DNA of 64,000 bases from Neptunomonas japonica DSM 18939 (GTDB lineage Bacteria > Pseudomonadota > Gammaproteobacteria > Pseudomonadales > Balneatricaceae): contig NZ_AUGR01000016.1 of the NCBI RefSeq assembly GCF_000422765.1, positions 93,090-157,089 of the forward strand, in the 5' to 3' direction. Every line of letters starts with the position of its first letter. The stretch's first letter is position 1. Shown piece after piece: positions 52,294-64,000 of this stretch. The notes beneath the pieces were generated by a model, which saw nothing but the letters and a program-made list of their open reading frames with translations, was not told the DNA's origin and ran no database searches. A program made the position numbers and the translations under genes.

Positions 52294-53801
52294 TGAAATT
52301 CAAACCAACAACATTGTTTGAGCTTGCAATAGTTGATCGGGACCATGCTGATGCGAGTGTTCGAGTGACAGGCATCTGCTCTGATAGTCGTTATGTGCAA
52401 CAAGGTGATTTGTTTGTCGCGCGTGATGGGGTTAATCACCGCGGTATAGATTTTGTTGCTCAAGCAGCCAAAGCAGGCGCAGTAGCTGCCATTATTGAGT
52501 GCCCTGATAGCAAGAGTGGCGCGCTTAGTAGCGTTTCAATACCTGTTTTTCATGTAGATGATCTAGTTAACAAAGCAGGTTTCCTTGCCTCAAAGATGCT
52601 AGACAATCCAAGTCATAAAATGACCGTTATAGGTATTACGGGCACAAATGGTAAAACCTCTTGTGCGCATTATATTGCTCAAGCATTAACGGCGTTAGGG
52701 AAAAAGACTGCATTAATAGGAACGGTTGGTAATGGTTTTCCCGATTCATTAGAAACAGCTACGCATACCACACCTGATTCAATTCGATTGCAGCAGTTAT
52801 TGGCTGGTTTTTATGAGCAAGGTGCTGACGCTGTTGTCATGGAAGTTAGTTCGCATGCATTGGATCAAGGGCGCGTTGCTGGGGTGCAGTTTGATGCTGC
52901 AGCCTTAACAAACTTAAGCCGTGATCATCTGGATTATCATGGGTCTATGCAGGCTTATGCTGATGCTAAATCACGACTATTTTTGGGTAGTGCAGCAACA
53001 GGCGTACCAGTACGTATTGCGCTGAATGCTGATGATGATTTTGGCTGTAAATTAGCGAAGCAGTTGCAACAAGCTAATCAACCTTTTTTCCGTTATAGCG
53101 TCAATCCATCTGTGTCTGTTGATGTTTCGGTTAAGCGCTCAGTATTGAACGCTCAAGGCGTTACTTTGGATATTGTTCTACCTAGTGGGGATATTCATTT
53201 TGACGCAGCGGTAGTGGGAGGCTTCAATATTTCGAACCTGTTGTTGGTCGTGTCCGTACTCGCTCAATTAGATTTTACGAATGAAGAAATCGAGACAGCC
53301 ATGGCTCAGGTTTCTGCTGTTCCTGGGCGAATGGAGTGCTTAGTTAAAGCAGGGTTTCCTGCAGCTATTATTGATTATGCGCATACACCTGATGCCTTGG
53401 AAAAGGCTCTACAAGCGGCTCGTAAGCACTGCGAACAGAAGTTATGGATAGTATTTGGTTGTGGTGGTGATAGAGATACAGGTAAGCGAGTTGAAATGGC
53501 CATTATTGCAGAGAAGTTTGCAGACAAAGTTATAGTGACCAGTGACAACCCTCGTACTGAAGCTGCAGATGAAATTATTGAAATGATAATGCAGGGTTTT
53601 TCTTGTTTAGAAAATGTGATTCAAATAAGCACGAGAGAAGATGCTATCACCATGGCTTTGCAATCAGCAGGCCCTGATGATTTGGTGTTAGTAGCAGGTA
53701 AAGGACATGAGGATTATCAAGAAATAATGGGTGTGAAGTATCCTTTTAGTGATAAACAAGTTGTAGAGGATTTGATGGGAGGGCTTGCTAATGATGCATA
53801 A
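52290..53801 (+). CDS. murE: UDP-MurNAc-L-Ala-D-Glu:meso-DAP ligase
   Basis: Adds the third residue of the peptidoglycan stem. The 503-residue Mur ligase has the ATP loop GITGTNGKTSCAHY, LTNLSRDHLDYHGSM and the C-terminal DNPR motif (TSDNPRTE), which is characteristic of enzymes using meso-diaminopimelate rather than lysine. It starts in an ATGA overlap with ftsI and overlaps murF by 11 bases. Confidence 0.97.
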   Translation: MMKFKPTTLFELAIVDRDHADASVRVTGICSDSRYVQQGDLFVARDGVNHRGIDFVAQAAKAGAVAAIIECPDSKSGALSSVSIPVFHVDDLVNKAGFLASKMLDNPSHKMTVIGITGTNGKTSCAHYIAQALTALGKKTALIGTVGNGFPDSLETATHTTPDSIRLQQLLAGFYEQGADAVVMEVSSHALDQGRVAGVQFDAAALTNLSRDHLDYHGSMQAYADAKSRLFLGSAATGVPVRIALNADDDFGCKLAKQLQQANQPFFRYSVNPSVSVDVSVKRSVLNAQGVTLDIVLPSGDIHFDAAVVGGFNISNLLLVVSVLAQLDFTNEEIETAMAQVSAVPGRMECLVKAGFPAAIIDYAHTPDALEKALQAARKHCEQKLWIVFGCGGDRDTGKRVEMAIIAEKFADKVIVTSDNPRTEAADEIIEMIMQGFSCLENVIQISTREDAITMALQSAGPDDLVLVAGKGHEDYQEIMGVKYPFSDKQVVEDLMGGLANDA

Positions 53802-55170
53802 TAGCTTCCTATTAAGTGAACTTTTGACCGCGTTATCGGGGCAATTGTTAGGTAAAGACATTGCGTTTTCTCGTGTAAATACTGATACACGCTCAATTCA
53901 ACCTGGCGATCTATTCGTAGCGCTCAAGGGTGAGCATTTTGATGCCCATGACTTTGCTAATAAAGCTGTAACTGCTGGGGCTTCTGCACTTGTAGTGGAT
54001 AGAGAGCTCGCGCTAGATGTTCCGCAGTTAATAGTTGCCGATACACGTGTCGCTTTAGGTAAAATTGCAGAATATAATCGCAGCTTTTTTGATGGTACCT
54101 TGTTCGCTATTACTGGTAGTAGTGGGAAAACCACTGTTAAAGAGATGTTGGCTGAAATACTGAGCGGTGCAGGCCAGGTGCTCGCGACCAAAGGAAACTT
54201 GAATAACGATATTGGTGTGCCTCTGACCTTGTTAAGGATAGCGCCTTCTGATCAATATGCAGTGATAGAAATGGGGGCTAGTGGCCCGGGTGAAATAGCA
54301 TATTCAGCAGGTTTATCGCACCCCGATATTGCTTTGATTAGTAATGCCATGGGAGCGCACCTTGAAGGCTTCGGGTCGCTTCAAGGTGTTGTTGAAGCAA
54401 AAGGTGAGATCTACGACGGCTTAAGCCCTACAGGTACTGCTGTTGTCAATATAGACGACCCACATGCTAATCAATGGATTCAGCGTGTTGCTAACAAGCC
54501 ATTGTTAACATTTGGCTTGGATTCTAAAGCTGATATTAATGCTATTGCTATACAGATATTAGATGACGGTTGTTACAGTTTTGTTGTGGTTCATGGCGAT
54601 ACGTCTGAAAAAGTGCAGTTAAAAGTAATGGGGCGTCATAATGTCATGAATGCATTGGCGGCCGTTGCTTTAACCGTCGCAGCGGGTTTGCCATTATCGT
54701 TAGCCGCTGCAGGTTTAGAACGTTTTTGCGCAGTTAAAGGCAGGATGTGTAGTTTGCCAGGATTCAATGGCGCTCGAATAATTGATGATAGTTATAACGC
54801 TAACCCAGGGTCGGTTAAAGCAGCCATTCAGGCGTTAGGAGAATTAAAGGGTGAACGCATTTTTGTGTTAGGCGATATGGGCGAATTAGGTCCTGATGCA
54901 GAAGAAATGCATCGTGAAGTAGGTCTGTTTGCTGCAGAGCATAACATTGATAAATTATTAACAGTGGGTTCCTTGAGTAAAGCAGCAGTTGAGGGTTTTG
55001 AGTCATCGAATAATTTGGCAACACAGCAATTAGCTGAACACTTTATTGACCAGAAAGGTTTAGTAGATAGGGTTCTTCCTAGGTTGCATGAAAATATGGT
55101 TGTTCTAGTAAAAGGATCCCGCAGTGCTGGGATGGATAAAGTCGTGACCCGATTAACGGAAAAGGTATAA
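53791..55170 (+). CDS. murF: UDP-MurNAc-tripeptide:D-Ala-D-Ala ligase
   Basis: Adds the D-Ala-D-Ala dipeptide to complete the UDP-MurNAc-pentapeptide. Motifs: ITGSSGKTTVKEML (ATP loop), GNLNNDIGVPLTLL, DSYNANPGSVKAAI and FVLGDMGELG. The ATG at 53791 is chosen because GGAGG (53778-53782) is spaced 8 bases upstream. It precedes mraY by 6 bases. Confidence 0.97.
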   Translation: MMHNSFLLSELLTALSGQLLGKDIAFSRVNTDTRSIQPGDLFVALKGEHFDAHDFANKAVTAGASALVVDRELALDVPQLIVADTRVALGKIAEYNRSFFDGTLFAITGSSGKTTVKEMLAEILSGAGQVLATKGNLNNDIGVPLTLLRIAPSDQYAVIEMGASGPGEIAYSAGLSHPDIALISNAMGAHLEGFGSLQGVVEAKGEIYDGLSPTGTAVVNIDDPHANQWIQRVANKPLLTFGLDSKADINAIAIQILDDGCYSFVVVHGDTSEKVQLKVMGRHNVMNALAAVALTVAAGLPLSLAAAGLERFCAVKGRMCSLPGFNGARIIDDSYNANPGSVKAAIQALGELKGERIFVLGDMGELGPDAEEMHREVGLFAAEHNIDKLLTVGSLSKAAVEGFESSNNLATQQLAEHFIDQKGLVDRVLPRLHENMVVLVKGSRSAGMDKVVTRLTEKV

Positions 55171-55176
55171 AAGATT

Positions 55177-56259
55177 ATGTTGTTAATTCTGGCTGACTAT
55201 TTATCAGAGCATTTTTCAGCAATTGCCGTGTTTAAATATTTAACATTGCGAGGCATTTTAGGTGTATTGACGGCGTTAGCTATTTCTCTATTTATTGGCC
55301 CAAAATTGATTCGCTATTTGAAAGATAAGCAAATAGGACAGTCTGTACGTAACGATGGCCCTCAATCACACTTAAGTAAAGCAGGTACGCCCACGATGGG
55401 TGGTGCTCTGATTCTTCTTTCAATAGCAGTCAGTACCTTATTGTGGGCAGACCTGTCTAACCGTTATGTATGGATCGTGTTGATCGTTACTTTAATTTTT
55501 GGTGCCGTTGGTTGGGTTGATGATTGGCGTAAAGTGGTTGAAAAAAACTCCCGTGGTCTTCCTGCTCGATGGAAATATTTATGGCAGTCTGTTGGTGGGT
55601 TGGGTGCCGCCTTAGTTTTGTATTTCACGGCGCAAAGCCCCGCAGAAACACAGTTAATCGTTCCTGTTTTTAAAGATGTTGCCATTGATATGGGTATCTT
55701 CTTTATTGTTTTTACCTATTTTGTGATTGTCGGCACCTCCAACGCTGTCAACTTGACGGATGGTTTGGATGGCTTGGCTATTATGCCAACGGTTATGGTT
55801 GCAGGAGCATTGGCGGTATTTGCTTATCTTAGTGGACACATTCGTTTTGCTGATTACTTACATATTCCCTACATTGCGGGCTCAGGTGAACTCATTGTTT
55901 TCTGTGGTGCGATTGTTGGGGCTGGGTTAGGTTTCTTGTGGTTTAACACATATCCAGCTCAAGTATTCATGGGTGATGTTGGGGCGCTTGCCTTAGGGGC
56001 TGCATTGGGCACTGTTGCTGTTGTCGTTCGCCAGGAGCTGGTATTGGTGATTATGGGCGGAGTATTTGTTATGGAGACTGTCTCCGTTATTTTGCAGGTA
56101 GCATCCTATAAGTTGACAGGGCGACGAATATTTAGAATGGCGCCTATCCATCATCACTTTGAGCTTAAGGGCTGGCCTGAGCCTAGAGTGATCGTTCGTT
56201 TCTGGATTATCACCGTTATTTTAGTATTGGTAGGCCTTGCTACGTTGAAAGTGCGTTAA
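55177..56259 (+). CDS. mraY: Phospho-N-acetylmuramoyl-pentapeptide transferase
   Basis: A ten-helix membrane enzyme of 360 residues that forms lipid I on undecaprenyl phosphate. It carries [21 protein letters not shown] (catalytic Asp pair), [13 protein letters not shown] and [15 protein letters not shown] (the HHH loop), all diagnostic. WcaJ at the other end of the window draws on the same lipid carrier. A gap of 83 bases follows before murD. Confidence 0.97.
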   Translation: MLLILADYLSEHFSAIAVFKYLTLRGILGVLTALAISLFIGPKLIRYLKDKQIGQSVRNDGPQSHLSKAGTPTMGGALILLSIAVSTLLWADLSNRYVWIVLIVTLIFGAVGWVDDWRKVVEKNSRGLPARWKYLWQSVGGLGAALVLYFTAQSPAETQLIVPVFKDVAIDMGIFFIVFTYFVIVGTSNAVNLTDGLDGLAIMPTVMVAGALAVFAYLSGHIRFADYLHIPYIAGSGELIVFCGAIVGAGLGFLWFNTYPAQVFMGDVGALALGAALGTVAVVVRQELVLVIMGGVFVMETVSVILQVASYKLTGRRIFRMAPIHHHFELKGWPEPRVIVRFWIITVILVLVGLATLKVR

Positions 56260-56342
56260 GAAATATTGAAAGTTGCACTCTAAAAATTAGTTGTAACGTG
56301 TGTAGAGCGTAAGTAGTCAAAAATAGGTTATCAGGAAATGCG

Positions 56343-57692
56343 ATGTCATTAATTACATCAGACCAGTTAAAAGTTGTTATCGGTTTAGGACAGACTGGGC
56401 TTTCCTGTGCACGCTTTTTGGCTAGAAAAGGTTTTCGGTTTTCACTCGTAGATACACGAAATAACCCGCCGAATCTAGAGCAAATTAGAGCAGAGTTTCC
56501 TGATGTAGACCTGCATTTAGGAATACTTGACCCTGAGTATCTTATGCAGGCTAGCGAGCTTGTTCTCAGCCCAGGTGTTTCTCAGCAATTACCTGCCATC
56601 AAAGAGGCGGTTGCTAGCGGTGTTTCTCTGGTTGGCGATATTGACCTTTTTTGTCGTGAAGTCAGTGCGCCGATTGTTGCTATCACGGGCTCAAATGCAA
56701 AAAGCACCGTGACTACGCTCGTTGGCGAAATGGCGAAATCAGCGGGTATTAATGTAGGTGTTGGCGGTAATTTAGGCTTGCCTGTTTTAGATATGTTAGC
56801 GGCAGGTGAGCAGTCTTTGTATGTATTAGAGCTTTCAAGCTTTCAATTGGAAACGGTACACGATTTACGGGCTCAGGTTGCGACGGTTTTAAATGTCAGC
56901 CCTGATCACTTGGATCGTTACGATGGCATGCAAGGTTACTATCAAGCGAAGCACCGTATCTTTCGTGGTTGTATGTCAGCTGTTGAAAACCGTGATGATT
57001 CATTAACACATCCGTTACTTCCTAAAGATGTTGAACTATTCGGCTATAGGCTAAGTAAACCTGACTTTAAGGTCTTTGGTTTACTTGAAGAGTCAGGTGT
57101 CGAATGGCTAGCTATTGGTCATGAAAAGCTATTGCCTAGCCGCGAGATTAAAATGCCGGGGCGTCATAATGTTGCTAATGCATTAGCTGCCTTAGCGCTT
57201 GGGCAAGCTGTGAAGATTCCTATGACAGTTATGTTGGATACCTTAAAAACCTTTGGTGGTTTGGCACATCGCTGCCAATGGGTTGCTAATAAAACCGGTC
57301 TTGATTTTTACAATGATTCCAAAGGTACTAATGTGGGCGCTACAGTAGCTGCATTGGACGGGTTAGGTGCCGACTTATCCGCGGACCAGCGAATCGTGTT
57401 GATTGCTGGAGGTGACGGTAAAGGTGCAAGCTTTGATGACTTAATTAAACCTGTGAAGCGCTTTGTGCGTTCTGTGGTATTAATCGGACAAGATGCTAAT
57501 AAAATTAGCCAAACGCTTTTAGGCGTAGAATCTTCTATTCAAGTTTCTCTGCAGGAGGCTGTTCAACAAGCTGTGAACGTCGCAAAACCGGGTGATATTG
57601 TGTTGCTATCTCCGGCGTGCGCAAGCATTGATATGTTCAAAAACTACACCCAGCGTGGTGATCAGTTTGTCGCGTTAGTGGATGCTTTATGA
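56343..57692 (+). CDS. murD: UDP-MurNAc-L-Ala:D-Glu ligase
   Basis: Adds D-glutamate to UDP-MurNAc-L-Ala. The 449 residues include VIGLGQTGLSCARFL (N-terminal UDP-binding), ITGSNAKSTVTTL (ATP loop), ELSSFQLET, NVSPDHLDRYDGM and LSPACASIDMFKNYTQRGDQF in part. The ATP loop has Ala before Lys where many Mur ligases have Gly. The gene is otherwise normal and overlaps ftsW by 4 bases. Confidence 0.97.
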   Translation: MSLITSDQLKVVIGLGQTGLSCARFLARKGFRFSLVDTRNNPPNLEQIRAEFPDVDLHLGILDPEYLMQASELVLSPGVSQQLPAIKEAVASGVSLVGDIDLFCREVSAPIVAITGSNAKSTVTTLVGEMAKSAGINVGVGGNLGLPVLDMLAAGEQSLYVLELSSFQLETVHDLRAQVATVLNVSPDHLDRYDGMQGYYQAKHRIFRGCMSAVENRDDSLTHPLLPKDVELFGYRLSKPDFKVFGLLEESGVEWLAIGHEKLLPSREIKMPGRHNVANALAALALGQAVKIPMTVMLDTLKTFGGLAHRCQWVANKTGLDFYNDSKGTNVGATVAALDGLGADLSADQRIVLIAGGDGKGASFDDLIKPVKRFVRSVVLIGQDANKISQTLLGVESSIQVSLQEAVQQAVNVAKPGDIVLLSPACASIDMFKNYTQRGDQFVALVDAL

Positions 57693-58969
57693 ATGCGCTG
57701 AGCTCATTGGGGCAGCCGAAATGGTTGTCATTTCCCCAGCAGGGGGTATCCCCTTTTGATCCGTGGTTGTTGGGAACAGCTGTGACATTAGTGTTGACAG
57801 GCTTTGTGATGATTACTTCAGCCTCGATGGATGTCGCCGCTGAAAAGTTTGGAGGGCCATTTTTCTTTGCTCAACGACACGGCATCTTTATCATACTGGC
57901 GTTAATTGCTTCAATCATTGTTGTACGCATACCTATTAAATATTGGGAAAAATATGGCCCGATCTTATTGGGTGTTGGTTTTGTTTTATTATTGCTGGTG
58001 CTTATTCCAGGGATTGGTAAAGAGGTTAACGGCAGCCAGCGCTGGATCCGTTTAGGGCCTTTGAATTTACAGGCCTCAGAAATTGCTAAGTTTTGTATGG
58101 TTATTTATGTCGCTGGGTATTTAGTGCGCCGTTTATCTGAAGTAAGAACGAGTTGGGGTGGTGTAGTAAAGCCTGTACTACCGCTGGCTTTCTTTGTTTC
58201 TCTGTTATTGGGAGAGCCAGATTATGGTGCTGCTGTTGTTTTAATGGGTACTGTGATGGGAATGATATTTCTTGGCGGGATGCGGTTTACACAGTTCATC
58301 ATGGTGCTCTCGTGTGCTGTCGGTCTCATTATGGTGATGGCCGTTGCACAGCCTTACCGGATGGCACGACTCAAGTCATTTCAAGACCCTTGGGCGGACC
58401 CTTTTGGTAGTGGTTACCAATTATCACAAGCACAAATTGCTTTCGGTCGTGGTGAGTGGTTTGGCACGGGTTTAGGTAACAGTGTTCAGAAGTTGTTTTA
58501 TTTACCTGAAGCGCATACCGATTTTGTTTATTCAGTATTAGCGGAAGAGTTTGGTTTGATCGGTGCTTTGCTGGTGGTCGTGCTTTACGCCGTTATGATA
58601 TGTCGTATCTTTCTTATTGGGCGTCAGGCCGAAAAGCAAAAACAGTTTTTTATGGGCTATGTAGCATATGGCTTTGGCCTTGTGTTTGCCGCTCAAGCAT
58701 TAATTAATATTGGTGTGAATGTCGGAGCGTTGCCTACAAAGGGTCTGACGTTGCCGTTGCTAAGTTATGGCGGTAGTAGTTTGTTAGTTTGTGCAGCAAT
58801 GATCGCTATTATTATTCGCATAGATTTTGAGCTGAAGCGTTTAAGAGCAGCTAAAAAAACTGATGCTGGCAGGTCTGAAGCTACAAACACTAAACAAAAA
58901 AAATCTAAAGCACCTGTAAAAAAGCTCTCTTCGCAAAAACAAAAAGAGGAGAAACTCGAGCATGCATAA
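57689..58969 (+). CDS. ftsW: Septal peptidoglycan glycosyltransferase FtsW
   Basis: A SEDS-family membrane polymerase of 426 residues, partner of FtsI. Motifs: GKEVNGSQRWIRLGPLNLQASEIAK in part, FLPEAHTDFVYSVLAEEFG-like YLPEAHTDF and LLSYGGSS. The C-terminal cytoplasmic tail is Lys/Gln-rich. It overlaps murD by 4 bases and murG by 8. Confidence 0.96.
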   Translation: MNALSSLGQPKWLSFPQQGVSPFDPWLLGTAVTLVLTGFVMITSASMDVAAEKFGGPFFFAQRHGIFIILALIASIIVVRIPIKYWEKYGPILLGVGFVLLLLVLIPGIGKEVNGSQRWIRLGPLNLQASEIAKFCMVIYVAGYLVRRLSEVRTSWGGVVKPVLPLAFFVSLLLGEPDYGAAVVLMGTVMGMIFLGGMRFTQFIMVLSCAVGLIMVMAVAQPYRMARLKSFQDPWADPFGSGYQLSQAQIAFGRGEWFGTGLGNSVQKLFYLPEAHTDFVYSVLAEEFGLIGALLVVVLYAVMICRIFLIGRQAEKQKQFFMGYVAYGFGLVFAAQALINIGVNVGALPTKGLTLPLLSYGGSSLLVCAAMIAIIIRIDFELKRLRAAKKTDAGRSEATNTKQKKSKAPVKKLSSQKQKEEKLEHA

Positions 58970-60031
58970 AACTGCACTAGTGATGGCCGGCGGAACCGGA
59001 GGCCATGTCTTTCCTGCTTTGGCAACGGCTCGTTGTCTTGAGCAGCAGGGTGTATTGATTCATTGGATGGGAACGCAAAAGGGTATTGAATCGAGTGTTG
59101 TCCCCAATGCGGGTATTCAATTGCATACCATCGATGTACAAGGGTTACGTGGTAAAGGGCGGTTGAGTTTGTTGTTGGCGCCTTTTAAGTTGGTAAAAGC
59201 TATTTGGCAAGCTGTAAAGGTTGTACGTAAAGTTAGACCAGATATGGTGTTGGGTATGGGAGGTTTTGCTTCTGGCCCTGGTGCTGTCGCTGCTCGCTTG
59301 CTGGGGGTTCCTTTAGTTATTCACGAACAAAACGCAGTGGCAGGTATGACGAACCGTATTTCTGCAAAGTTAGCGCAACGTATTTTGGTAGCTTTTCCAG
59401 GTGCTTTTTCAGGCTCAGTTAAAACTGAACAAACGGGTAACCCCGTGCGAGGTGCAATTCTAGATTTGCCTGAACCAGAAATGCGTTATAGCCAGCGAGA
59501 AGGTGCTATCAATGTGTTAATCGTTGGTGGGAGCCTTGGTGCGAAAGCTATAAATGACATCGTGCCTGAAGCATTAGCAGAATTAAGCTTAGAAGAACGC
59601 CCATGCGTGTGGCATCAAACAGGAAAGCAGAGCTTTGATACCACGCAAGAAAAGTACAGTGCGCTTAATATAACCGCACGTGTAGATGCATTTATTGAAC
59701 ACATGGATGAAGCATATGGATGGGCTGACTTAGTTATTTGTCGCTCTGGTGCGCTAACAGTTAGTGAGTTAGCAATAGCGGGTGTGCCTGCATTGTTAAT
59801 TCCTTTCCCTTTTGCTGTCGATGATCATCAGACGGGTAATGCACGTTACCTTGAAGAGGCCGGTGCTGCGTGGATTATCCAGCAGTCCGATTTAAAGAAG
59901 GATGATCTCGTTAAAATTTTACGTAACAAGACTGATCGGAGCTCATTACTTGAAATGGCATTAAAGGCGCGGGGTGTCGCTAAGCCTAATGCTAGTATCG
60001 ATGTGGCTAGAATTTGTCTGGAGAGTATGAA

Positions 60032-60035
<4 letters not shown>
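58962..60035 (+). CDS. murG: UDP-GlcNAc:lipid I GlcNAc transferase
   Basis: A GT28 peripheral membrane enzyme of 357 residues that converts lipid I to lipid II. It has [14 protein letters not shown] (first G-loop), [38 protein letters not shown] and the donor-site [13 protein letters not shown] and [17 protein letters not shown]. The ATG at 58962 is preceded by GAGGAGAAA. It overlaps murC by 4 bases. Confidence 0.97.
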
Positions 60036-62421
<2,386 letters not shown>

Positions 62422-62422
62422 C

Positions 62423-63256
62423 ATGTCAGCTGGTCTTCAGAAGCTAAAAGTATTTGATCAGTCATCTTTGCCGCCGCAAGCGGCAAGTGATGGTACGGTA
62501 CTTGAGCAAGCATCTGAGCTGGCGCCAGAGCGCGAAACAGAAAAATATTGGCGACCATTATTGATATTGACGGCGCTTCTGATTTTTTGCAGCTTGCTGT
62601 TTAGTAGTTATATGCAAGTGATGACATGGTTGGATAAACCTATTACTCAAATTAGAGTTTTAGGTGAGACCAAATATTTGAATAAGAGGCAGCTTGCTGA
62701 AAAGTTGGCTGTGGGAATTAATGCACCATTGTTGCATGTGGATATATCATCGCTTAGAGAAACAATACTTGATGAGCCTTGGGTGCATGGCGCTAAAATA
62801 AAGCGTGATTGGCCACCGGCTGTAGAGGTAGTGGTTGATGAGCAAATTCCGGTAGCTCGCTGGGGGAAAAAAGGGCTGTTAAACCATCAGGGTGATATTT
62901 TTTGGCCCAATACGACAGGCAAGTATTTGAGTTTGCCGGTTTTAAACGGGCCAGCAACGGAAACGCAACATTTGATGGCGCAATATCATGATTTGAGCCG
63001 CCTATTTCAAGGCGCAAATGTTAAAATGGCGGGGCTTTCAATGGAAGCTCGTGGTGCTTGGTCACTTGTCTTGGATAATGGCATAGAAGTTATTGTGGGA
63101 AAAGAGCAATTGCGGGAAAGGTTGCAACGGTTTTTACATGTCTACAAAAAAGAGTTGGCCTCACGAGCTGCTCATATTGAAAAAGTTGATATTCGTTATA
63201 CCAATGGTGTTGCTGTGAAGTGGCGTAAGCTTGAAGAACAGGTTAAGGCGGGTTAA
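62423..63256 (+). CDS. ftsQ: Cell division protein FtsQ
   Basis: A 277-residue bitopic protein: cytoplasmic tail to about residue 48, one helix (LLILTALLIFCSLLFSSYM), a POTRA domain starting ITQIRVLGETKYLNKRQLAEKL in part, and the FtsQ beta domain (GIEVIVGKEQLRERLQRF). It links FtsB/FtsL to earlier divisome proteins. It starts 1 base after ddlB with AGAGG upstream. Confidence 0.95.
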   Translation: MSAGLQKLKVFDQSSLPPQAASDGTVLEQASELAPERETEKYWRPLLILTALLIFCSLLFSSYMQVMTWLDKPITQIRVLGETKYLNKRQLAEKLAVGINAPLLHVDISSLRETILDEPWVHGAKIKRDWPPAVEVVVDEQIPVARWGKKGLLNHQGDIFWPNTTGKYLSLPVLNGPATETQHLMAQYHDLSRLFQGANVKMAGLSMEARGAWSLVLDNGIEVIVGKEQLRERLQRFLHVYKKELASRAAHIEKVDIRYTNGVAVKWRKLEEQVKAG

Positions 63257-63262
63257 GAAAGA

Positions 63263-64000
63263 ATGTCAGATGCTAACATGATCGTCGCACTGGATATCGG
63301 CACCTCTAAAGTGGTGTGCTTGGTAGCCGAGGTAATGCCGGATGGCCATATTGAGGTTGTCGGTATCGGCTCGCACCCATCGCGAGGATTAAAACGCGGT
63401 GTTGTGATTAATATCGAATCGACGGTGGGTTCTATTCAGCGTGCCGTTGAAGAAGCAGAGCTGATGGCCGGTTGCAAAATACATTCGGTAACGGTCGGCA
63501 TTGCGGGCAGTCATATCAGTAGTTTGAACTCGCACGGGATTGTTGCCGTGCGTGATCGCGAAGTGATGGATCATGATCTGGAGCGTGTCATTGATGCGGC
63601 CAGTGCTGTTGCTATTCCGGCTGACCAGAAAATCCTGCATATCTTGCCGCAGGAATACCTGATAGATAATCAGGAAGGCATTAAAGAACCCTTGGGTATG
63701 TCGGGTGTTCGCTTAGAAGCCAAAGTGCATTTGGTCACCGGTGCCATTAATGCTATCCAGAATATAGAAAAATGTGTCCGTCGTTGTGGCTTAGAAGTCG
63801 ACGGCGTTGTGCTAGAGCAATTGGCCTCTAGTTATGCCGTATTGACCGAAGATGAAAAAGACCTTGGTGTCTGCATGGTGGATATCGGTGGCGGTACCAC
63901 AGATATTGCTATTTTTACCGGCGGCTCTATTCGCCACACCGGTGTGATCCCTATTGCGGGTGATCAGGTCACCAATGACATTGCAATGGCGTTGCGCACA
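63263..64000 (+). CDS. ftsA: Cell division protein FtsA, N-terminal part (cut by window end)
   Basis: The frame is open from the ATG at 63263 to the last base of the window, giving 246 codons. The start MSDANMIVALDIGTSKVVCLVAE has the actin-type phosphate-1 loop DIGTSK. Later VDIGGGTTDIAIFTGGSI is the phosphate-2 loop. FtsA tethers FtsZ to the membrane. It starts 6 bases after the ftsQ stop and completes the usual ftsQA order. The C-terminal amphipathic helix lies outside the window. Confidence 0.96.
   Translation, partial: MSDANMIVALDIGTSKVVCLVAEVMPDGHIEVVGIGSHPSRGLKRGVVINIESTVGSIQRAVEEAELMAGCKIHSVTVGIAGSHISSLNSHGIVAVRDREVMDHDLERVIDAASAVAIPADQKILHILPQEYLIDNQEGIKEPLGMSGVRLEAKVHLVTGAINAIQNIEKCVRRCGLEVDGVVLEQLASSYAVLTEDEKDLGVCMVDIGGGTTDIAIFTGGSIRHTGVIPIAGDQVTNDIAMALRT

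Noticed and set aside
56343..57692. MurD ATP loop reads S-N-A-K-S in place of S-N-G-K-S.
   Set aside because: As far as I recall, Ala at this position also occurs in MurD of related pseudomonads. The rest of the enzyme is normal, so it looks like lineage variation and not loss of function.

Overview
The window comes from a Gram-negative gammaproteobacterium, most likely a marine or aquatic member of the Oceanospirillales/Pseudomonadales side of the class. The evidence is housekeeping gene order: rplM-rpsI-petABC-sspAB, the block dolP-diaA-yraN-lpoA facing rsmI and rnpB, and a complete mraZ-to-ftsA division and cell wall cluster with a DNPR-type (meso-diaminopimelate) MurE. I cannot name the species from sequence alone.

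Layout. (1) 1-33 kb is a large surface-polysaccharide region. It opens with the tail of wecC, a PEP-CTERM protein, UDP-glucose dehydrogenase, a Wzy/ligase-family membrane protein and the initiating transferase WcaJ. An AT-rich cassette (about 5.9-17.05 kb) follows: tviB, flippase, a FemAB/GNAT protein with a seryl-tRNA-synthetase-like arm, a second GNAT protein, a NodB-like barrel protein, an ATP-grasp ligase, a polymerase, an acyltransferase-3 protein, a GT4 glycosyltransferase, a hexapeptide acetyltransferase and the start of an alpha/alpha-toroid protein. Base composition returns to the genomic level inside that toroid gene. Next come a WecG-type transferase, manC, galE, a beta-CASP nuclease and a VanZ-like protein. 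A minus-strand operon galU-pgi-(degenerate ugd) converges on these, and a plus-strand export operon (outer-membrane barrel, Wza-like, Wzc-like tyrosine kinase, PHP phosphatase, VpsP-like) diverges from it. (2) 32.8-45.8 kb is conserved core: moaB, lrgAB, zapE, rplM-rpsI, petABC, sspAB, dolP, diaA, yraN, lpoA, rsmI and the RNase P RNA. (3) 46.2-48.4 kb is an accessory pair: a TbpB-like surface lipoprotein and its Slam translocon. (4) 48.7-64 kb is the division/cell wall cluster, preceded by three 10-bp-phased MraZ boxes and cut by the window end inside ftsA.

How it works together. Pgi, GalU, Ugd, ManC, GalE, TviB and WecC feed UDP-Glc, UDP-GlcA, GDP-Man, UDP-Gal(NAc), UDP-HexNAcA and UDP-ManNAcA to a Wzx/Wzy-type pathway started by WcaJ. 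Export is by the Wza/Wzc-like proteins under a tyrosine kinase/phosphatase pair. Carboxylated sugars, an ATP-grasp ligase and a FemAB-like protein with a possible tRNA-binding arm together suggest a polysaccharide decorated with amino acids. This is inference, and it is the most novel-looking system here. The second strong oddity is an intact Ugd paralogue that has lost its catalytic cysteine and lysine.
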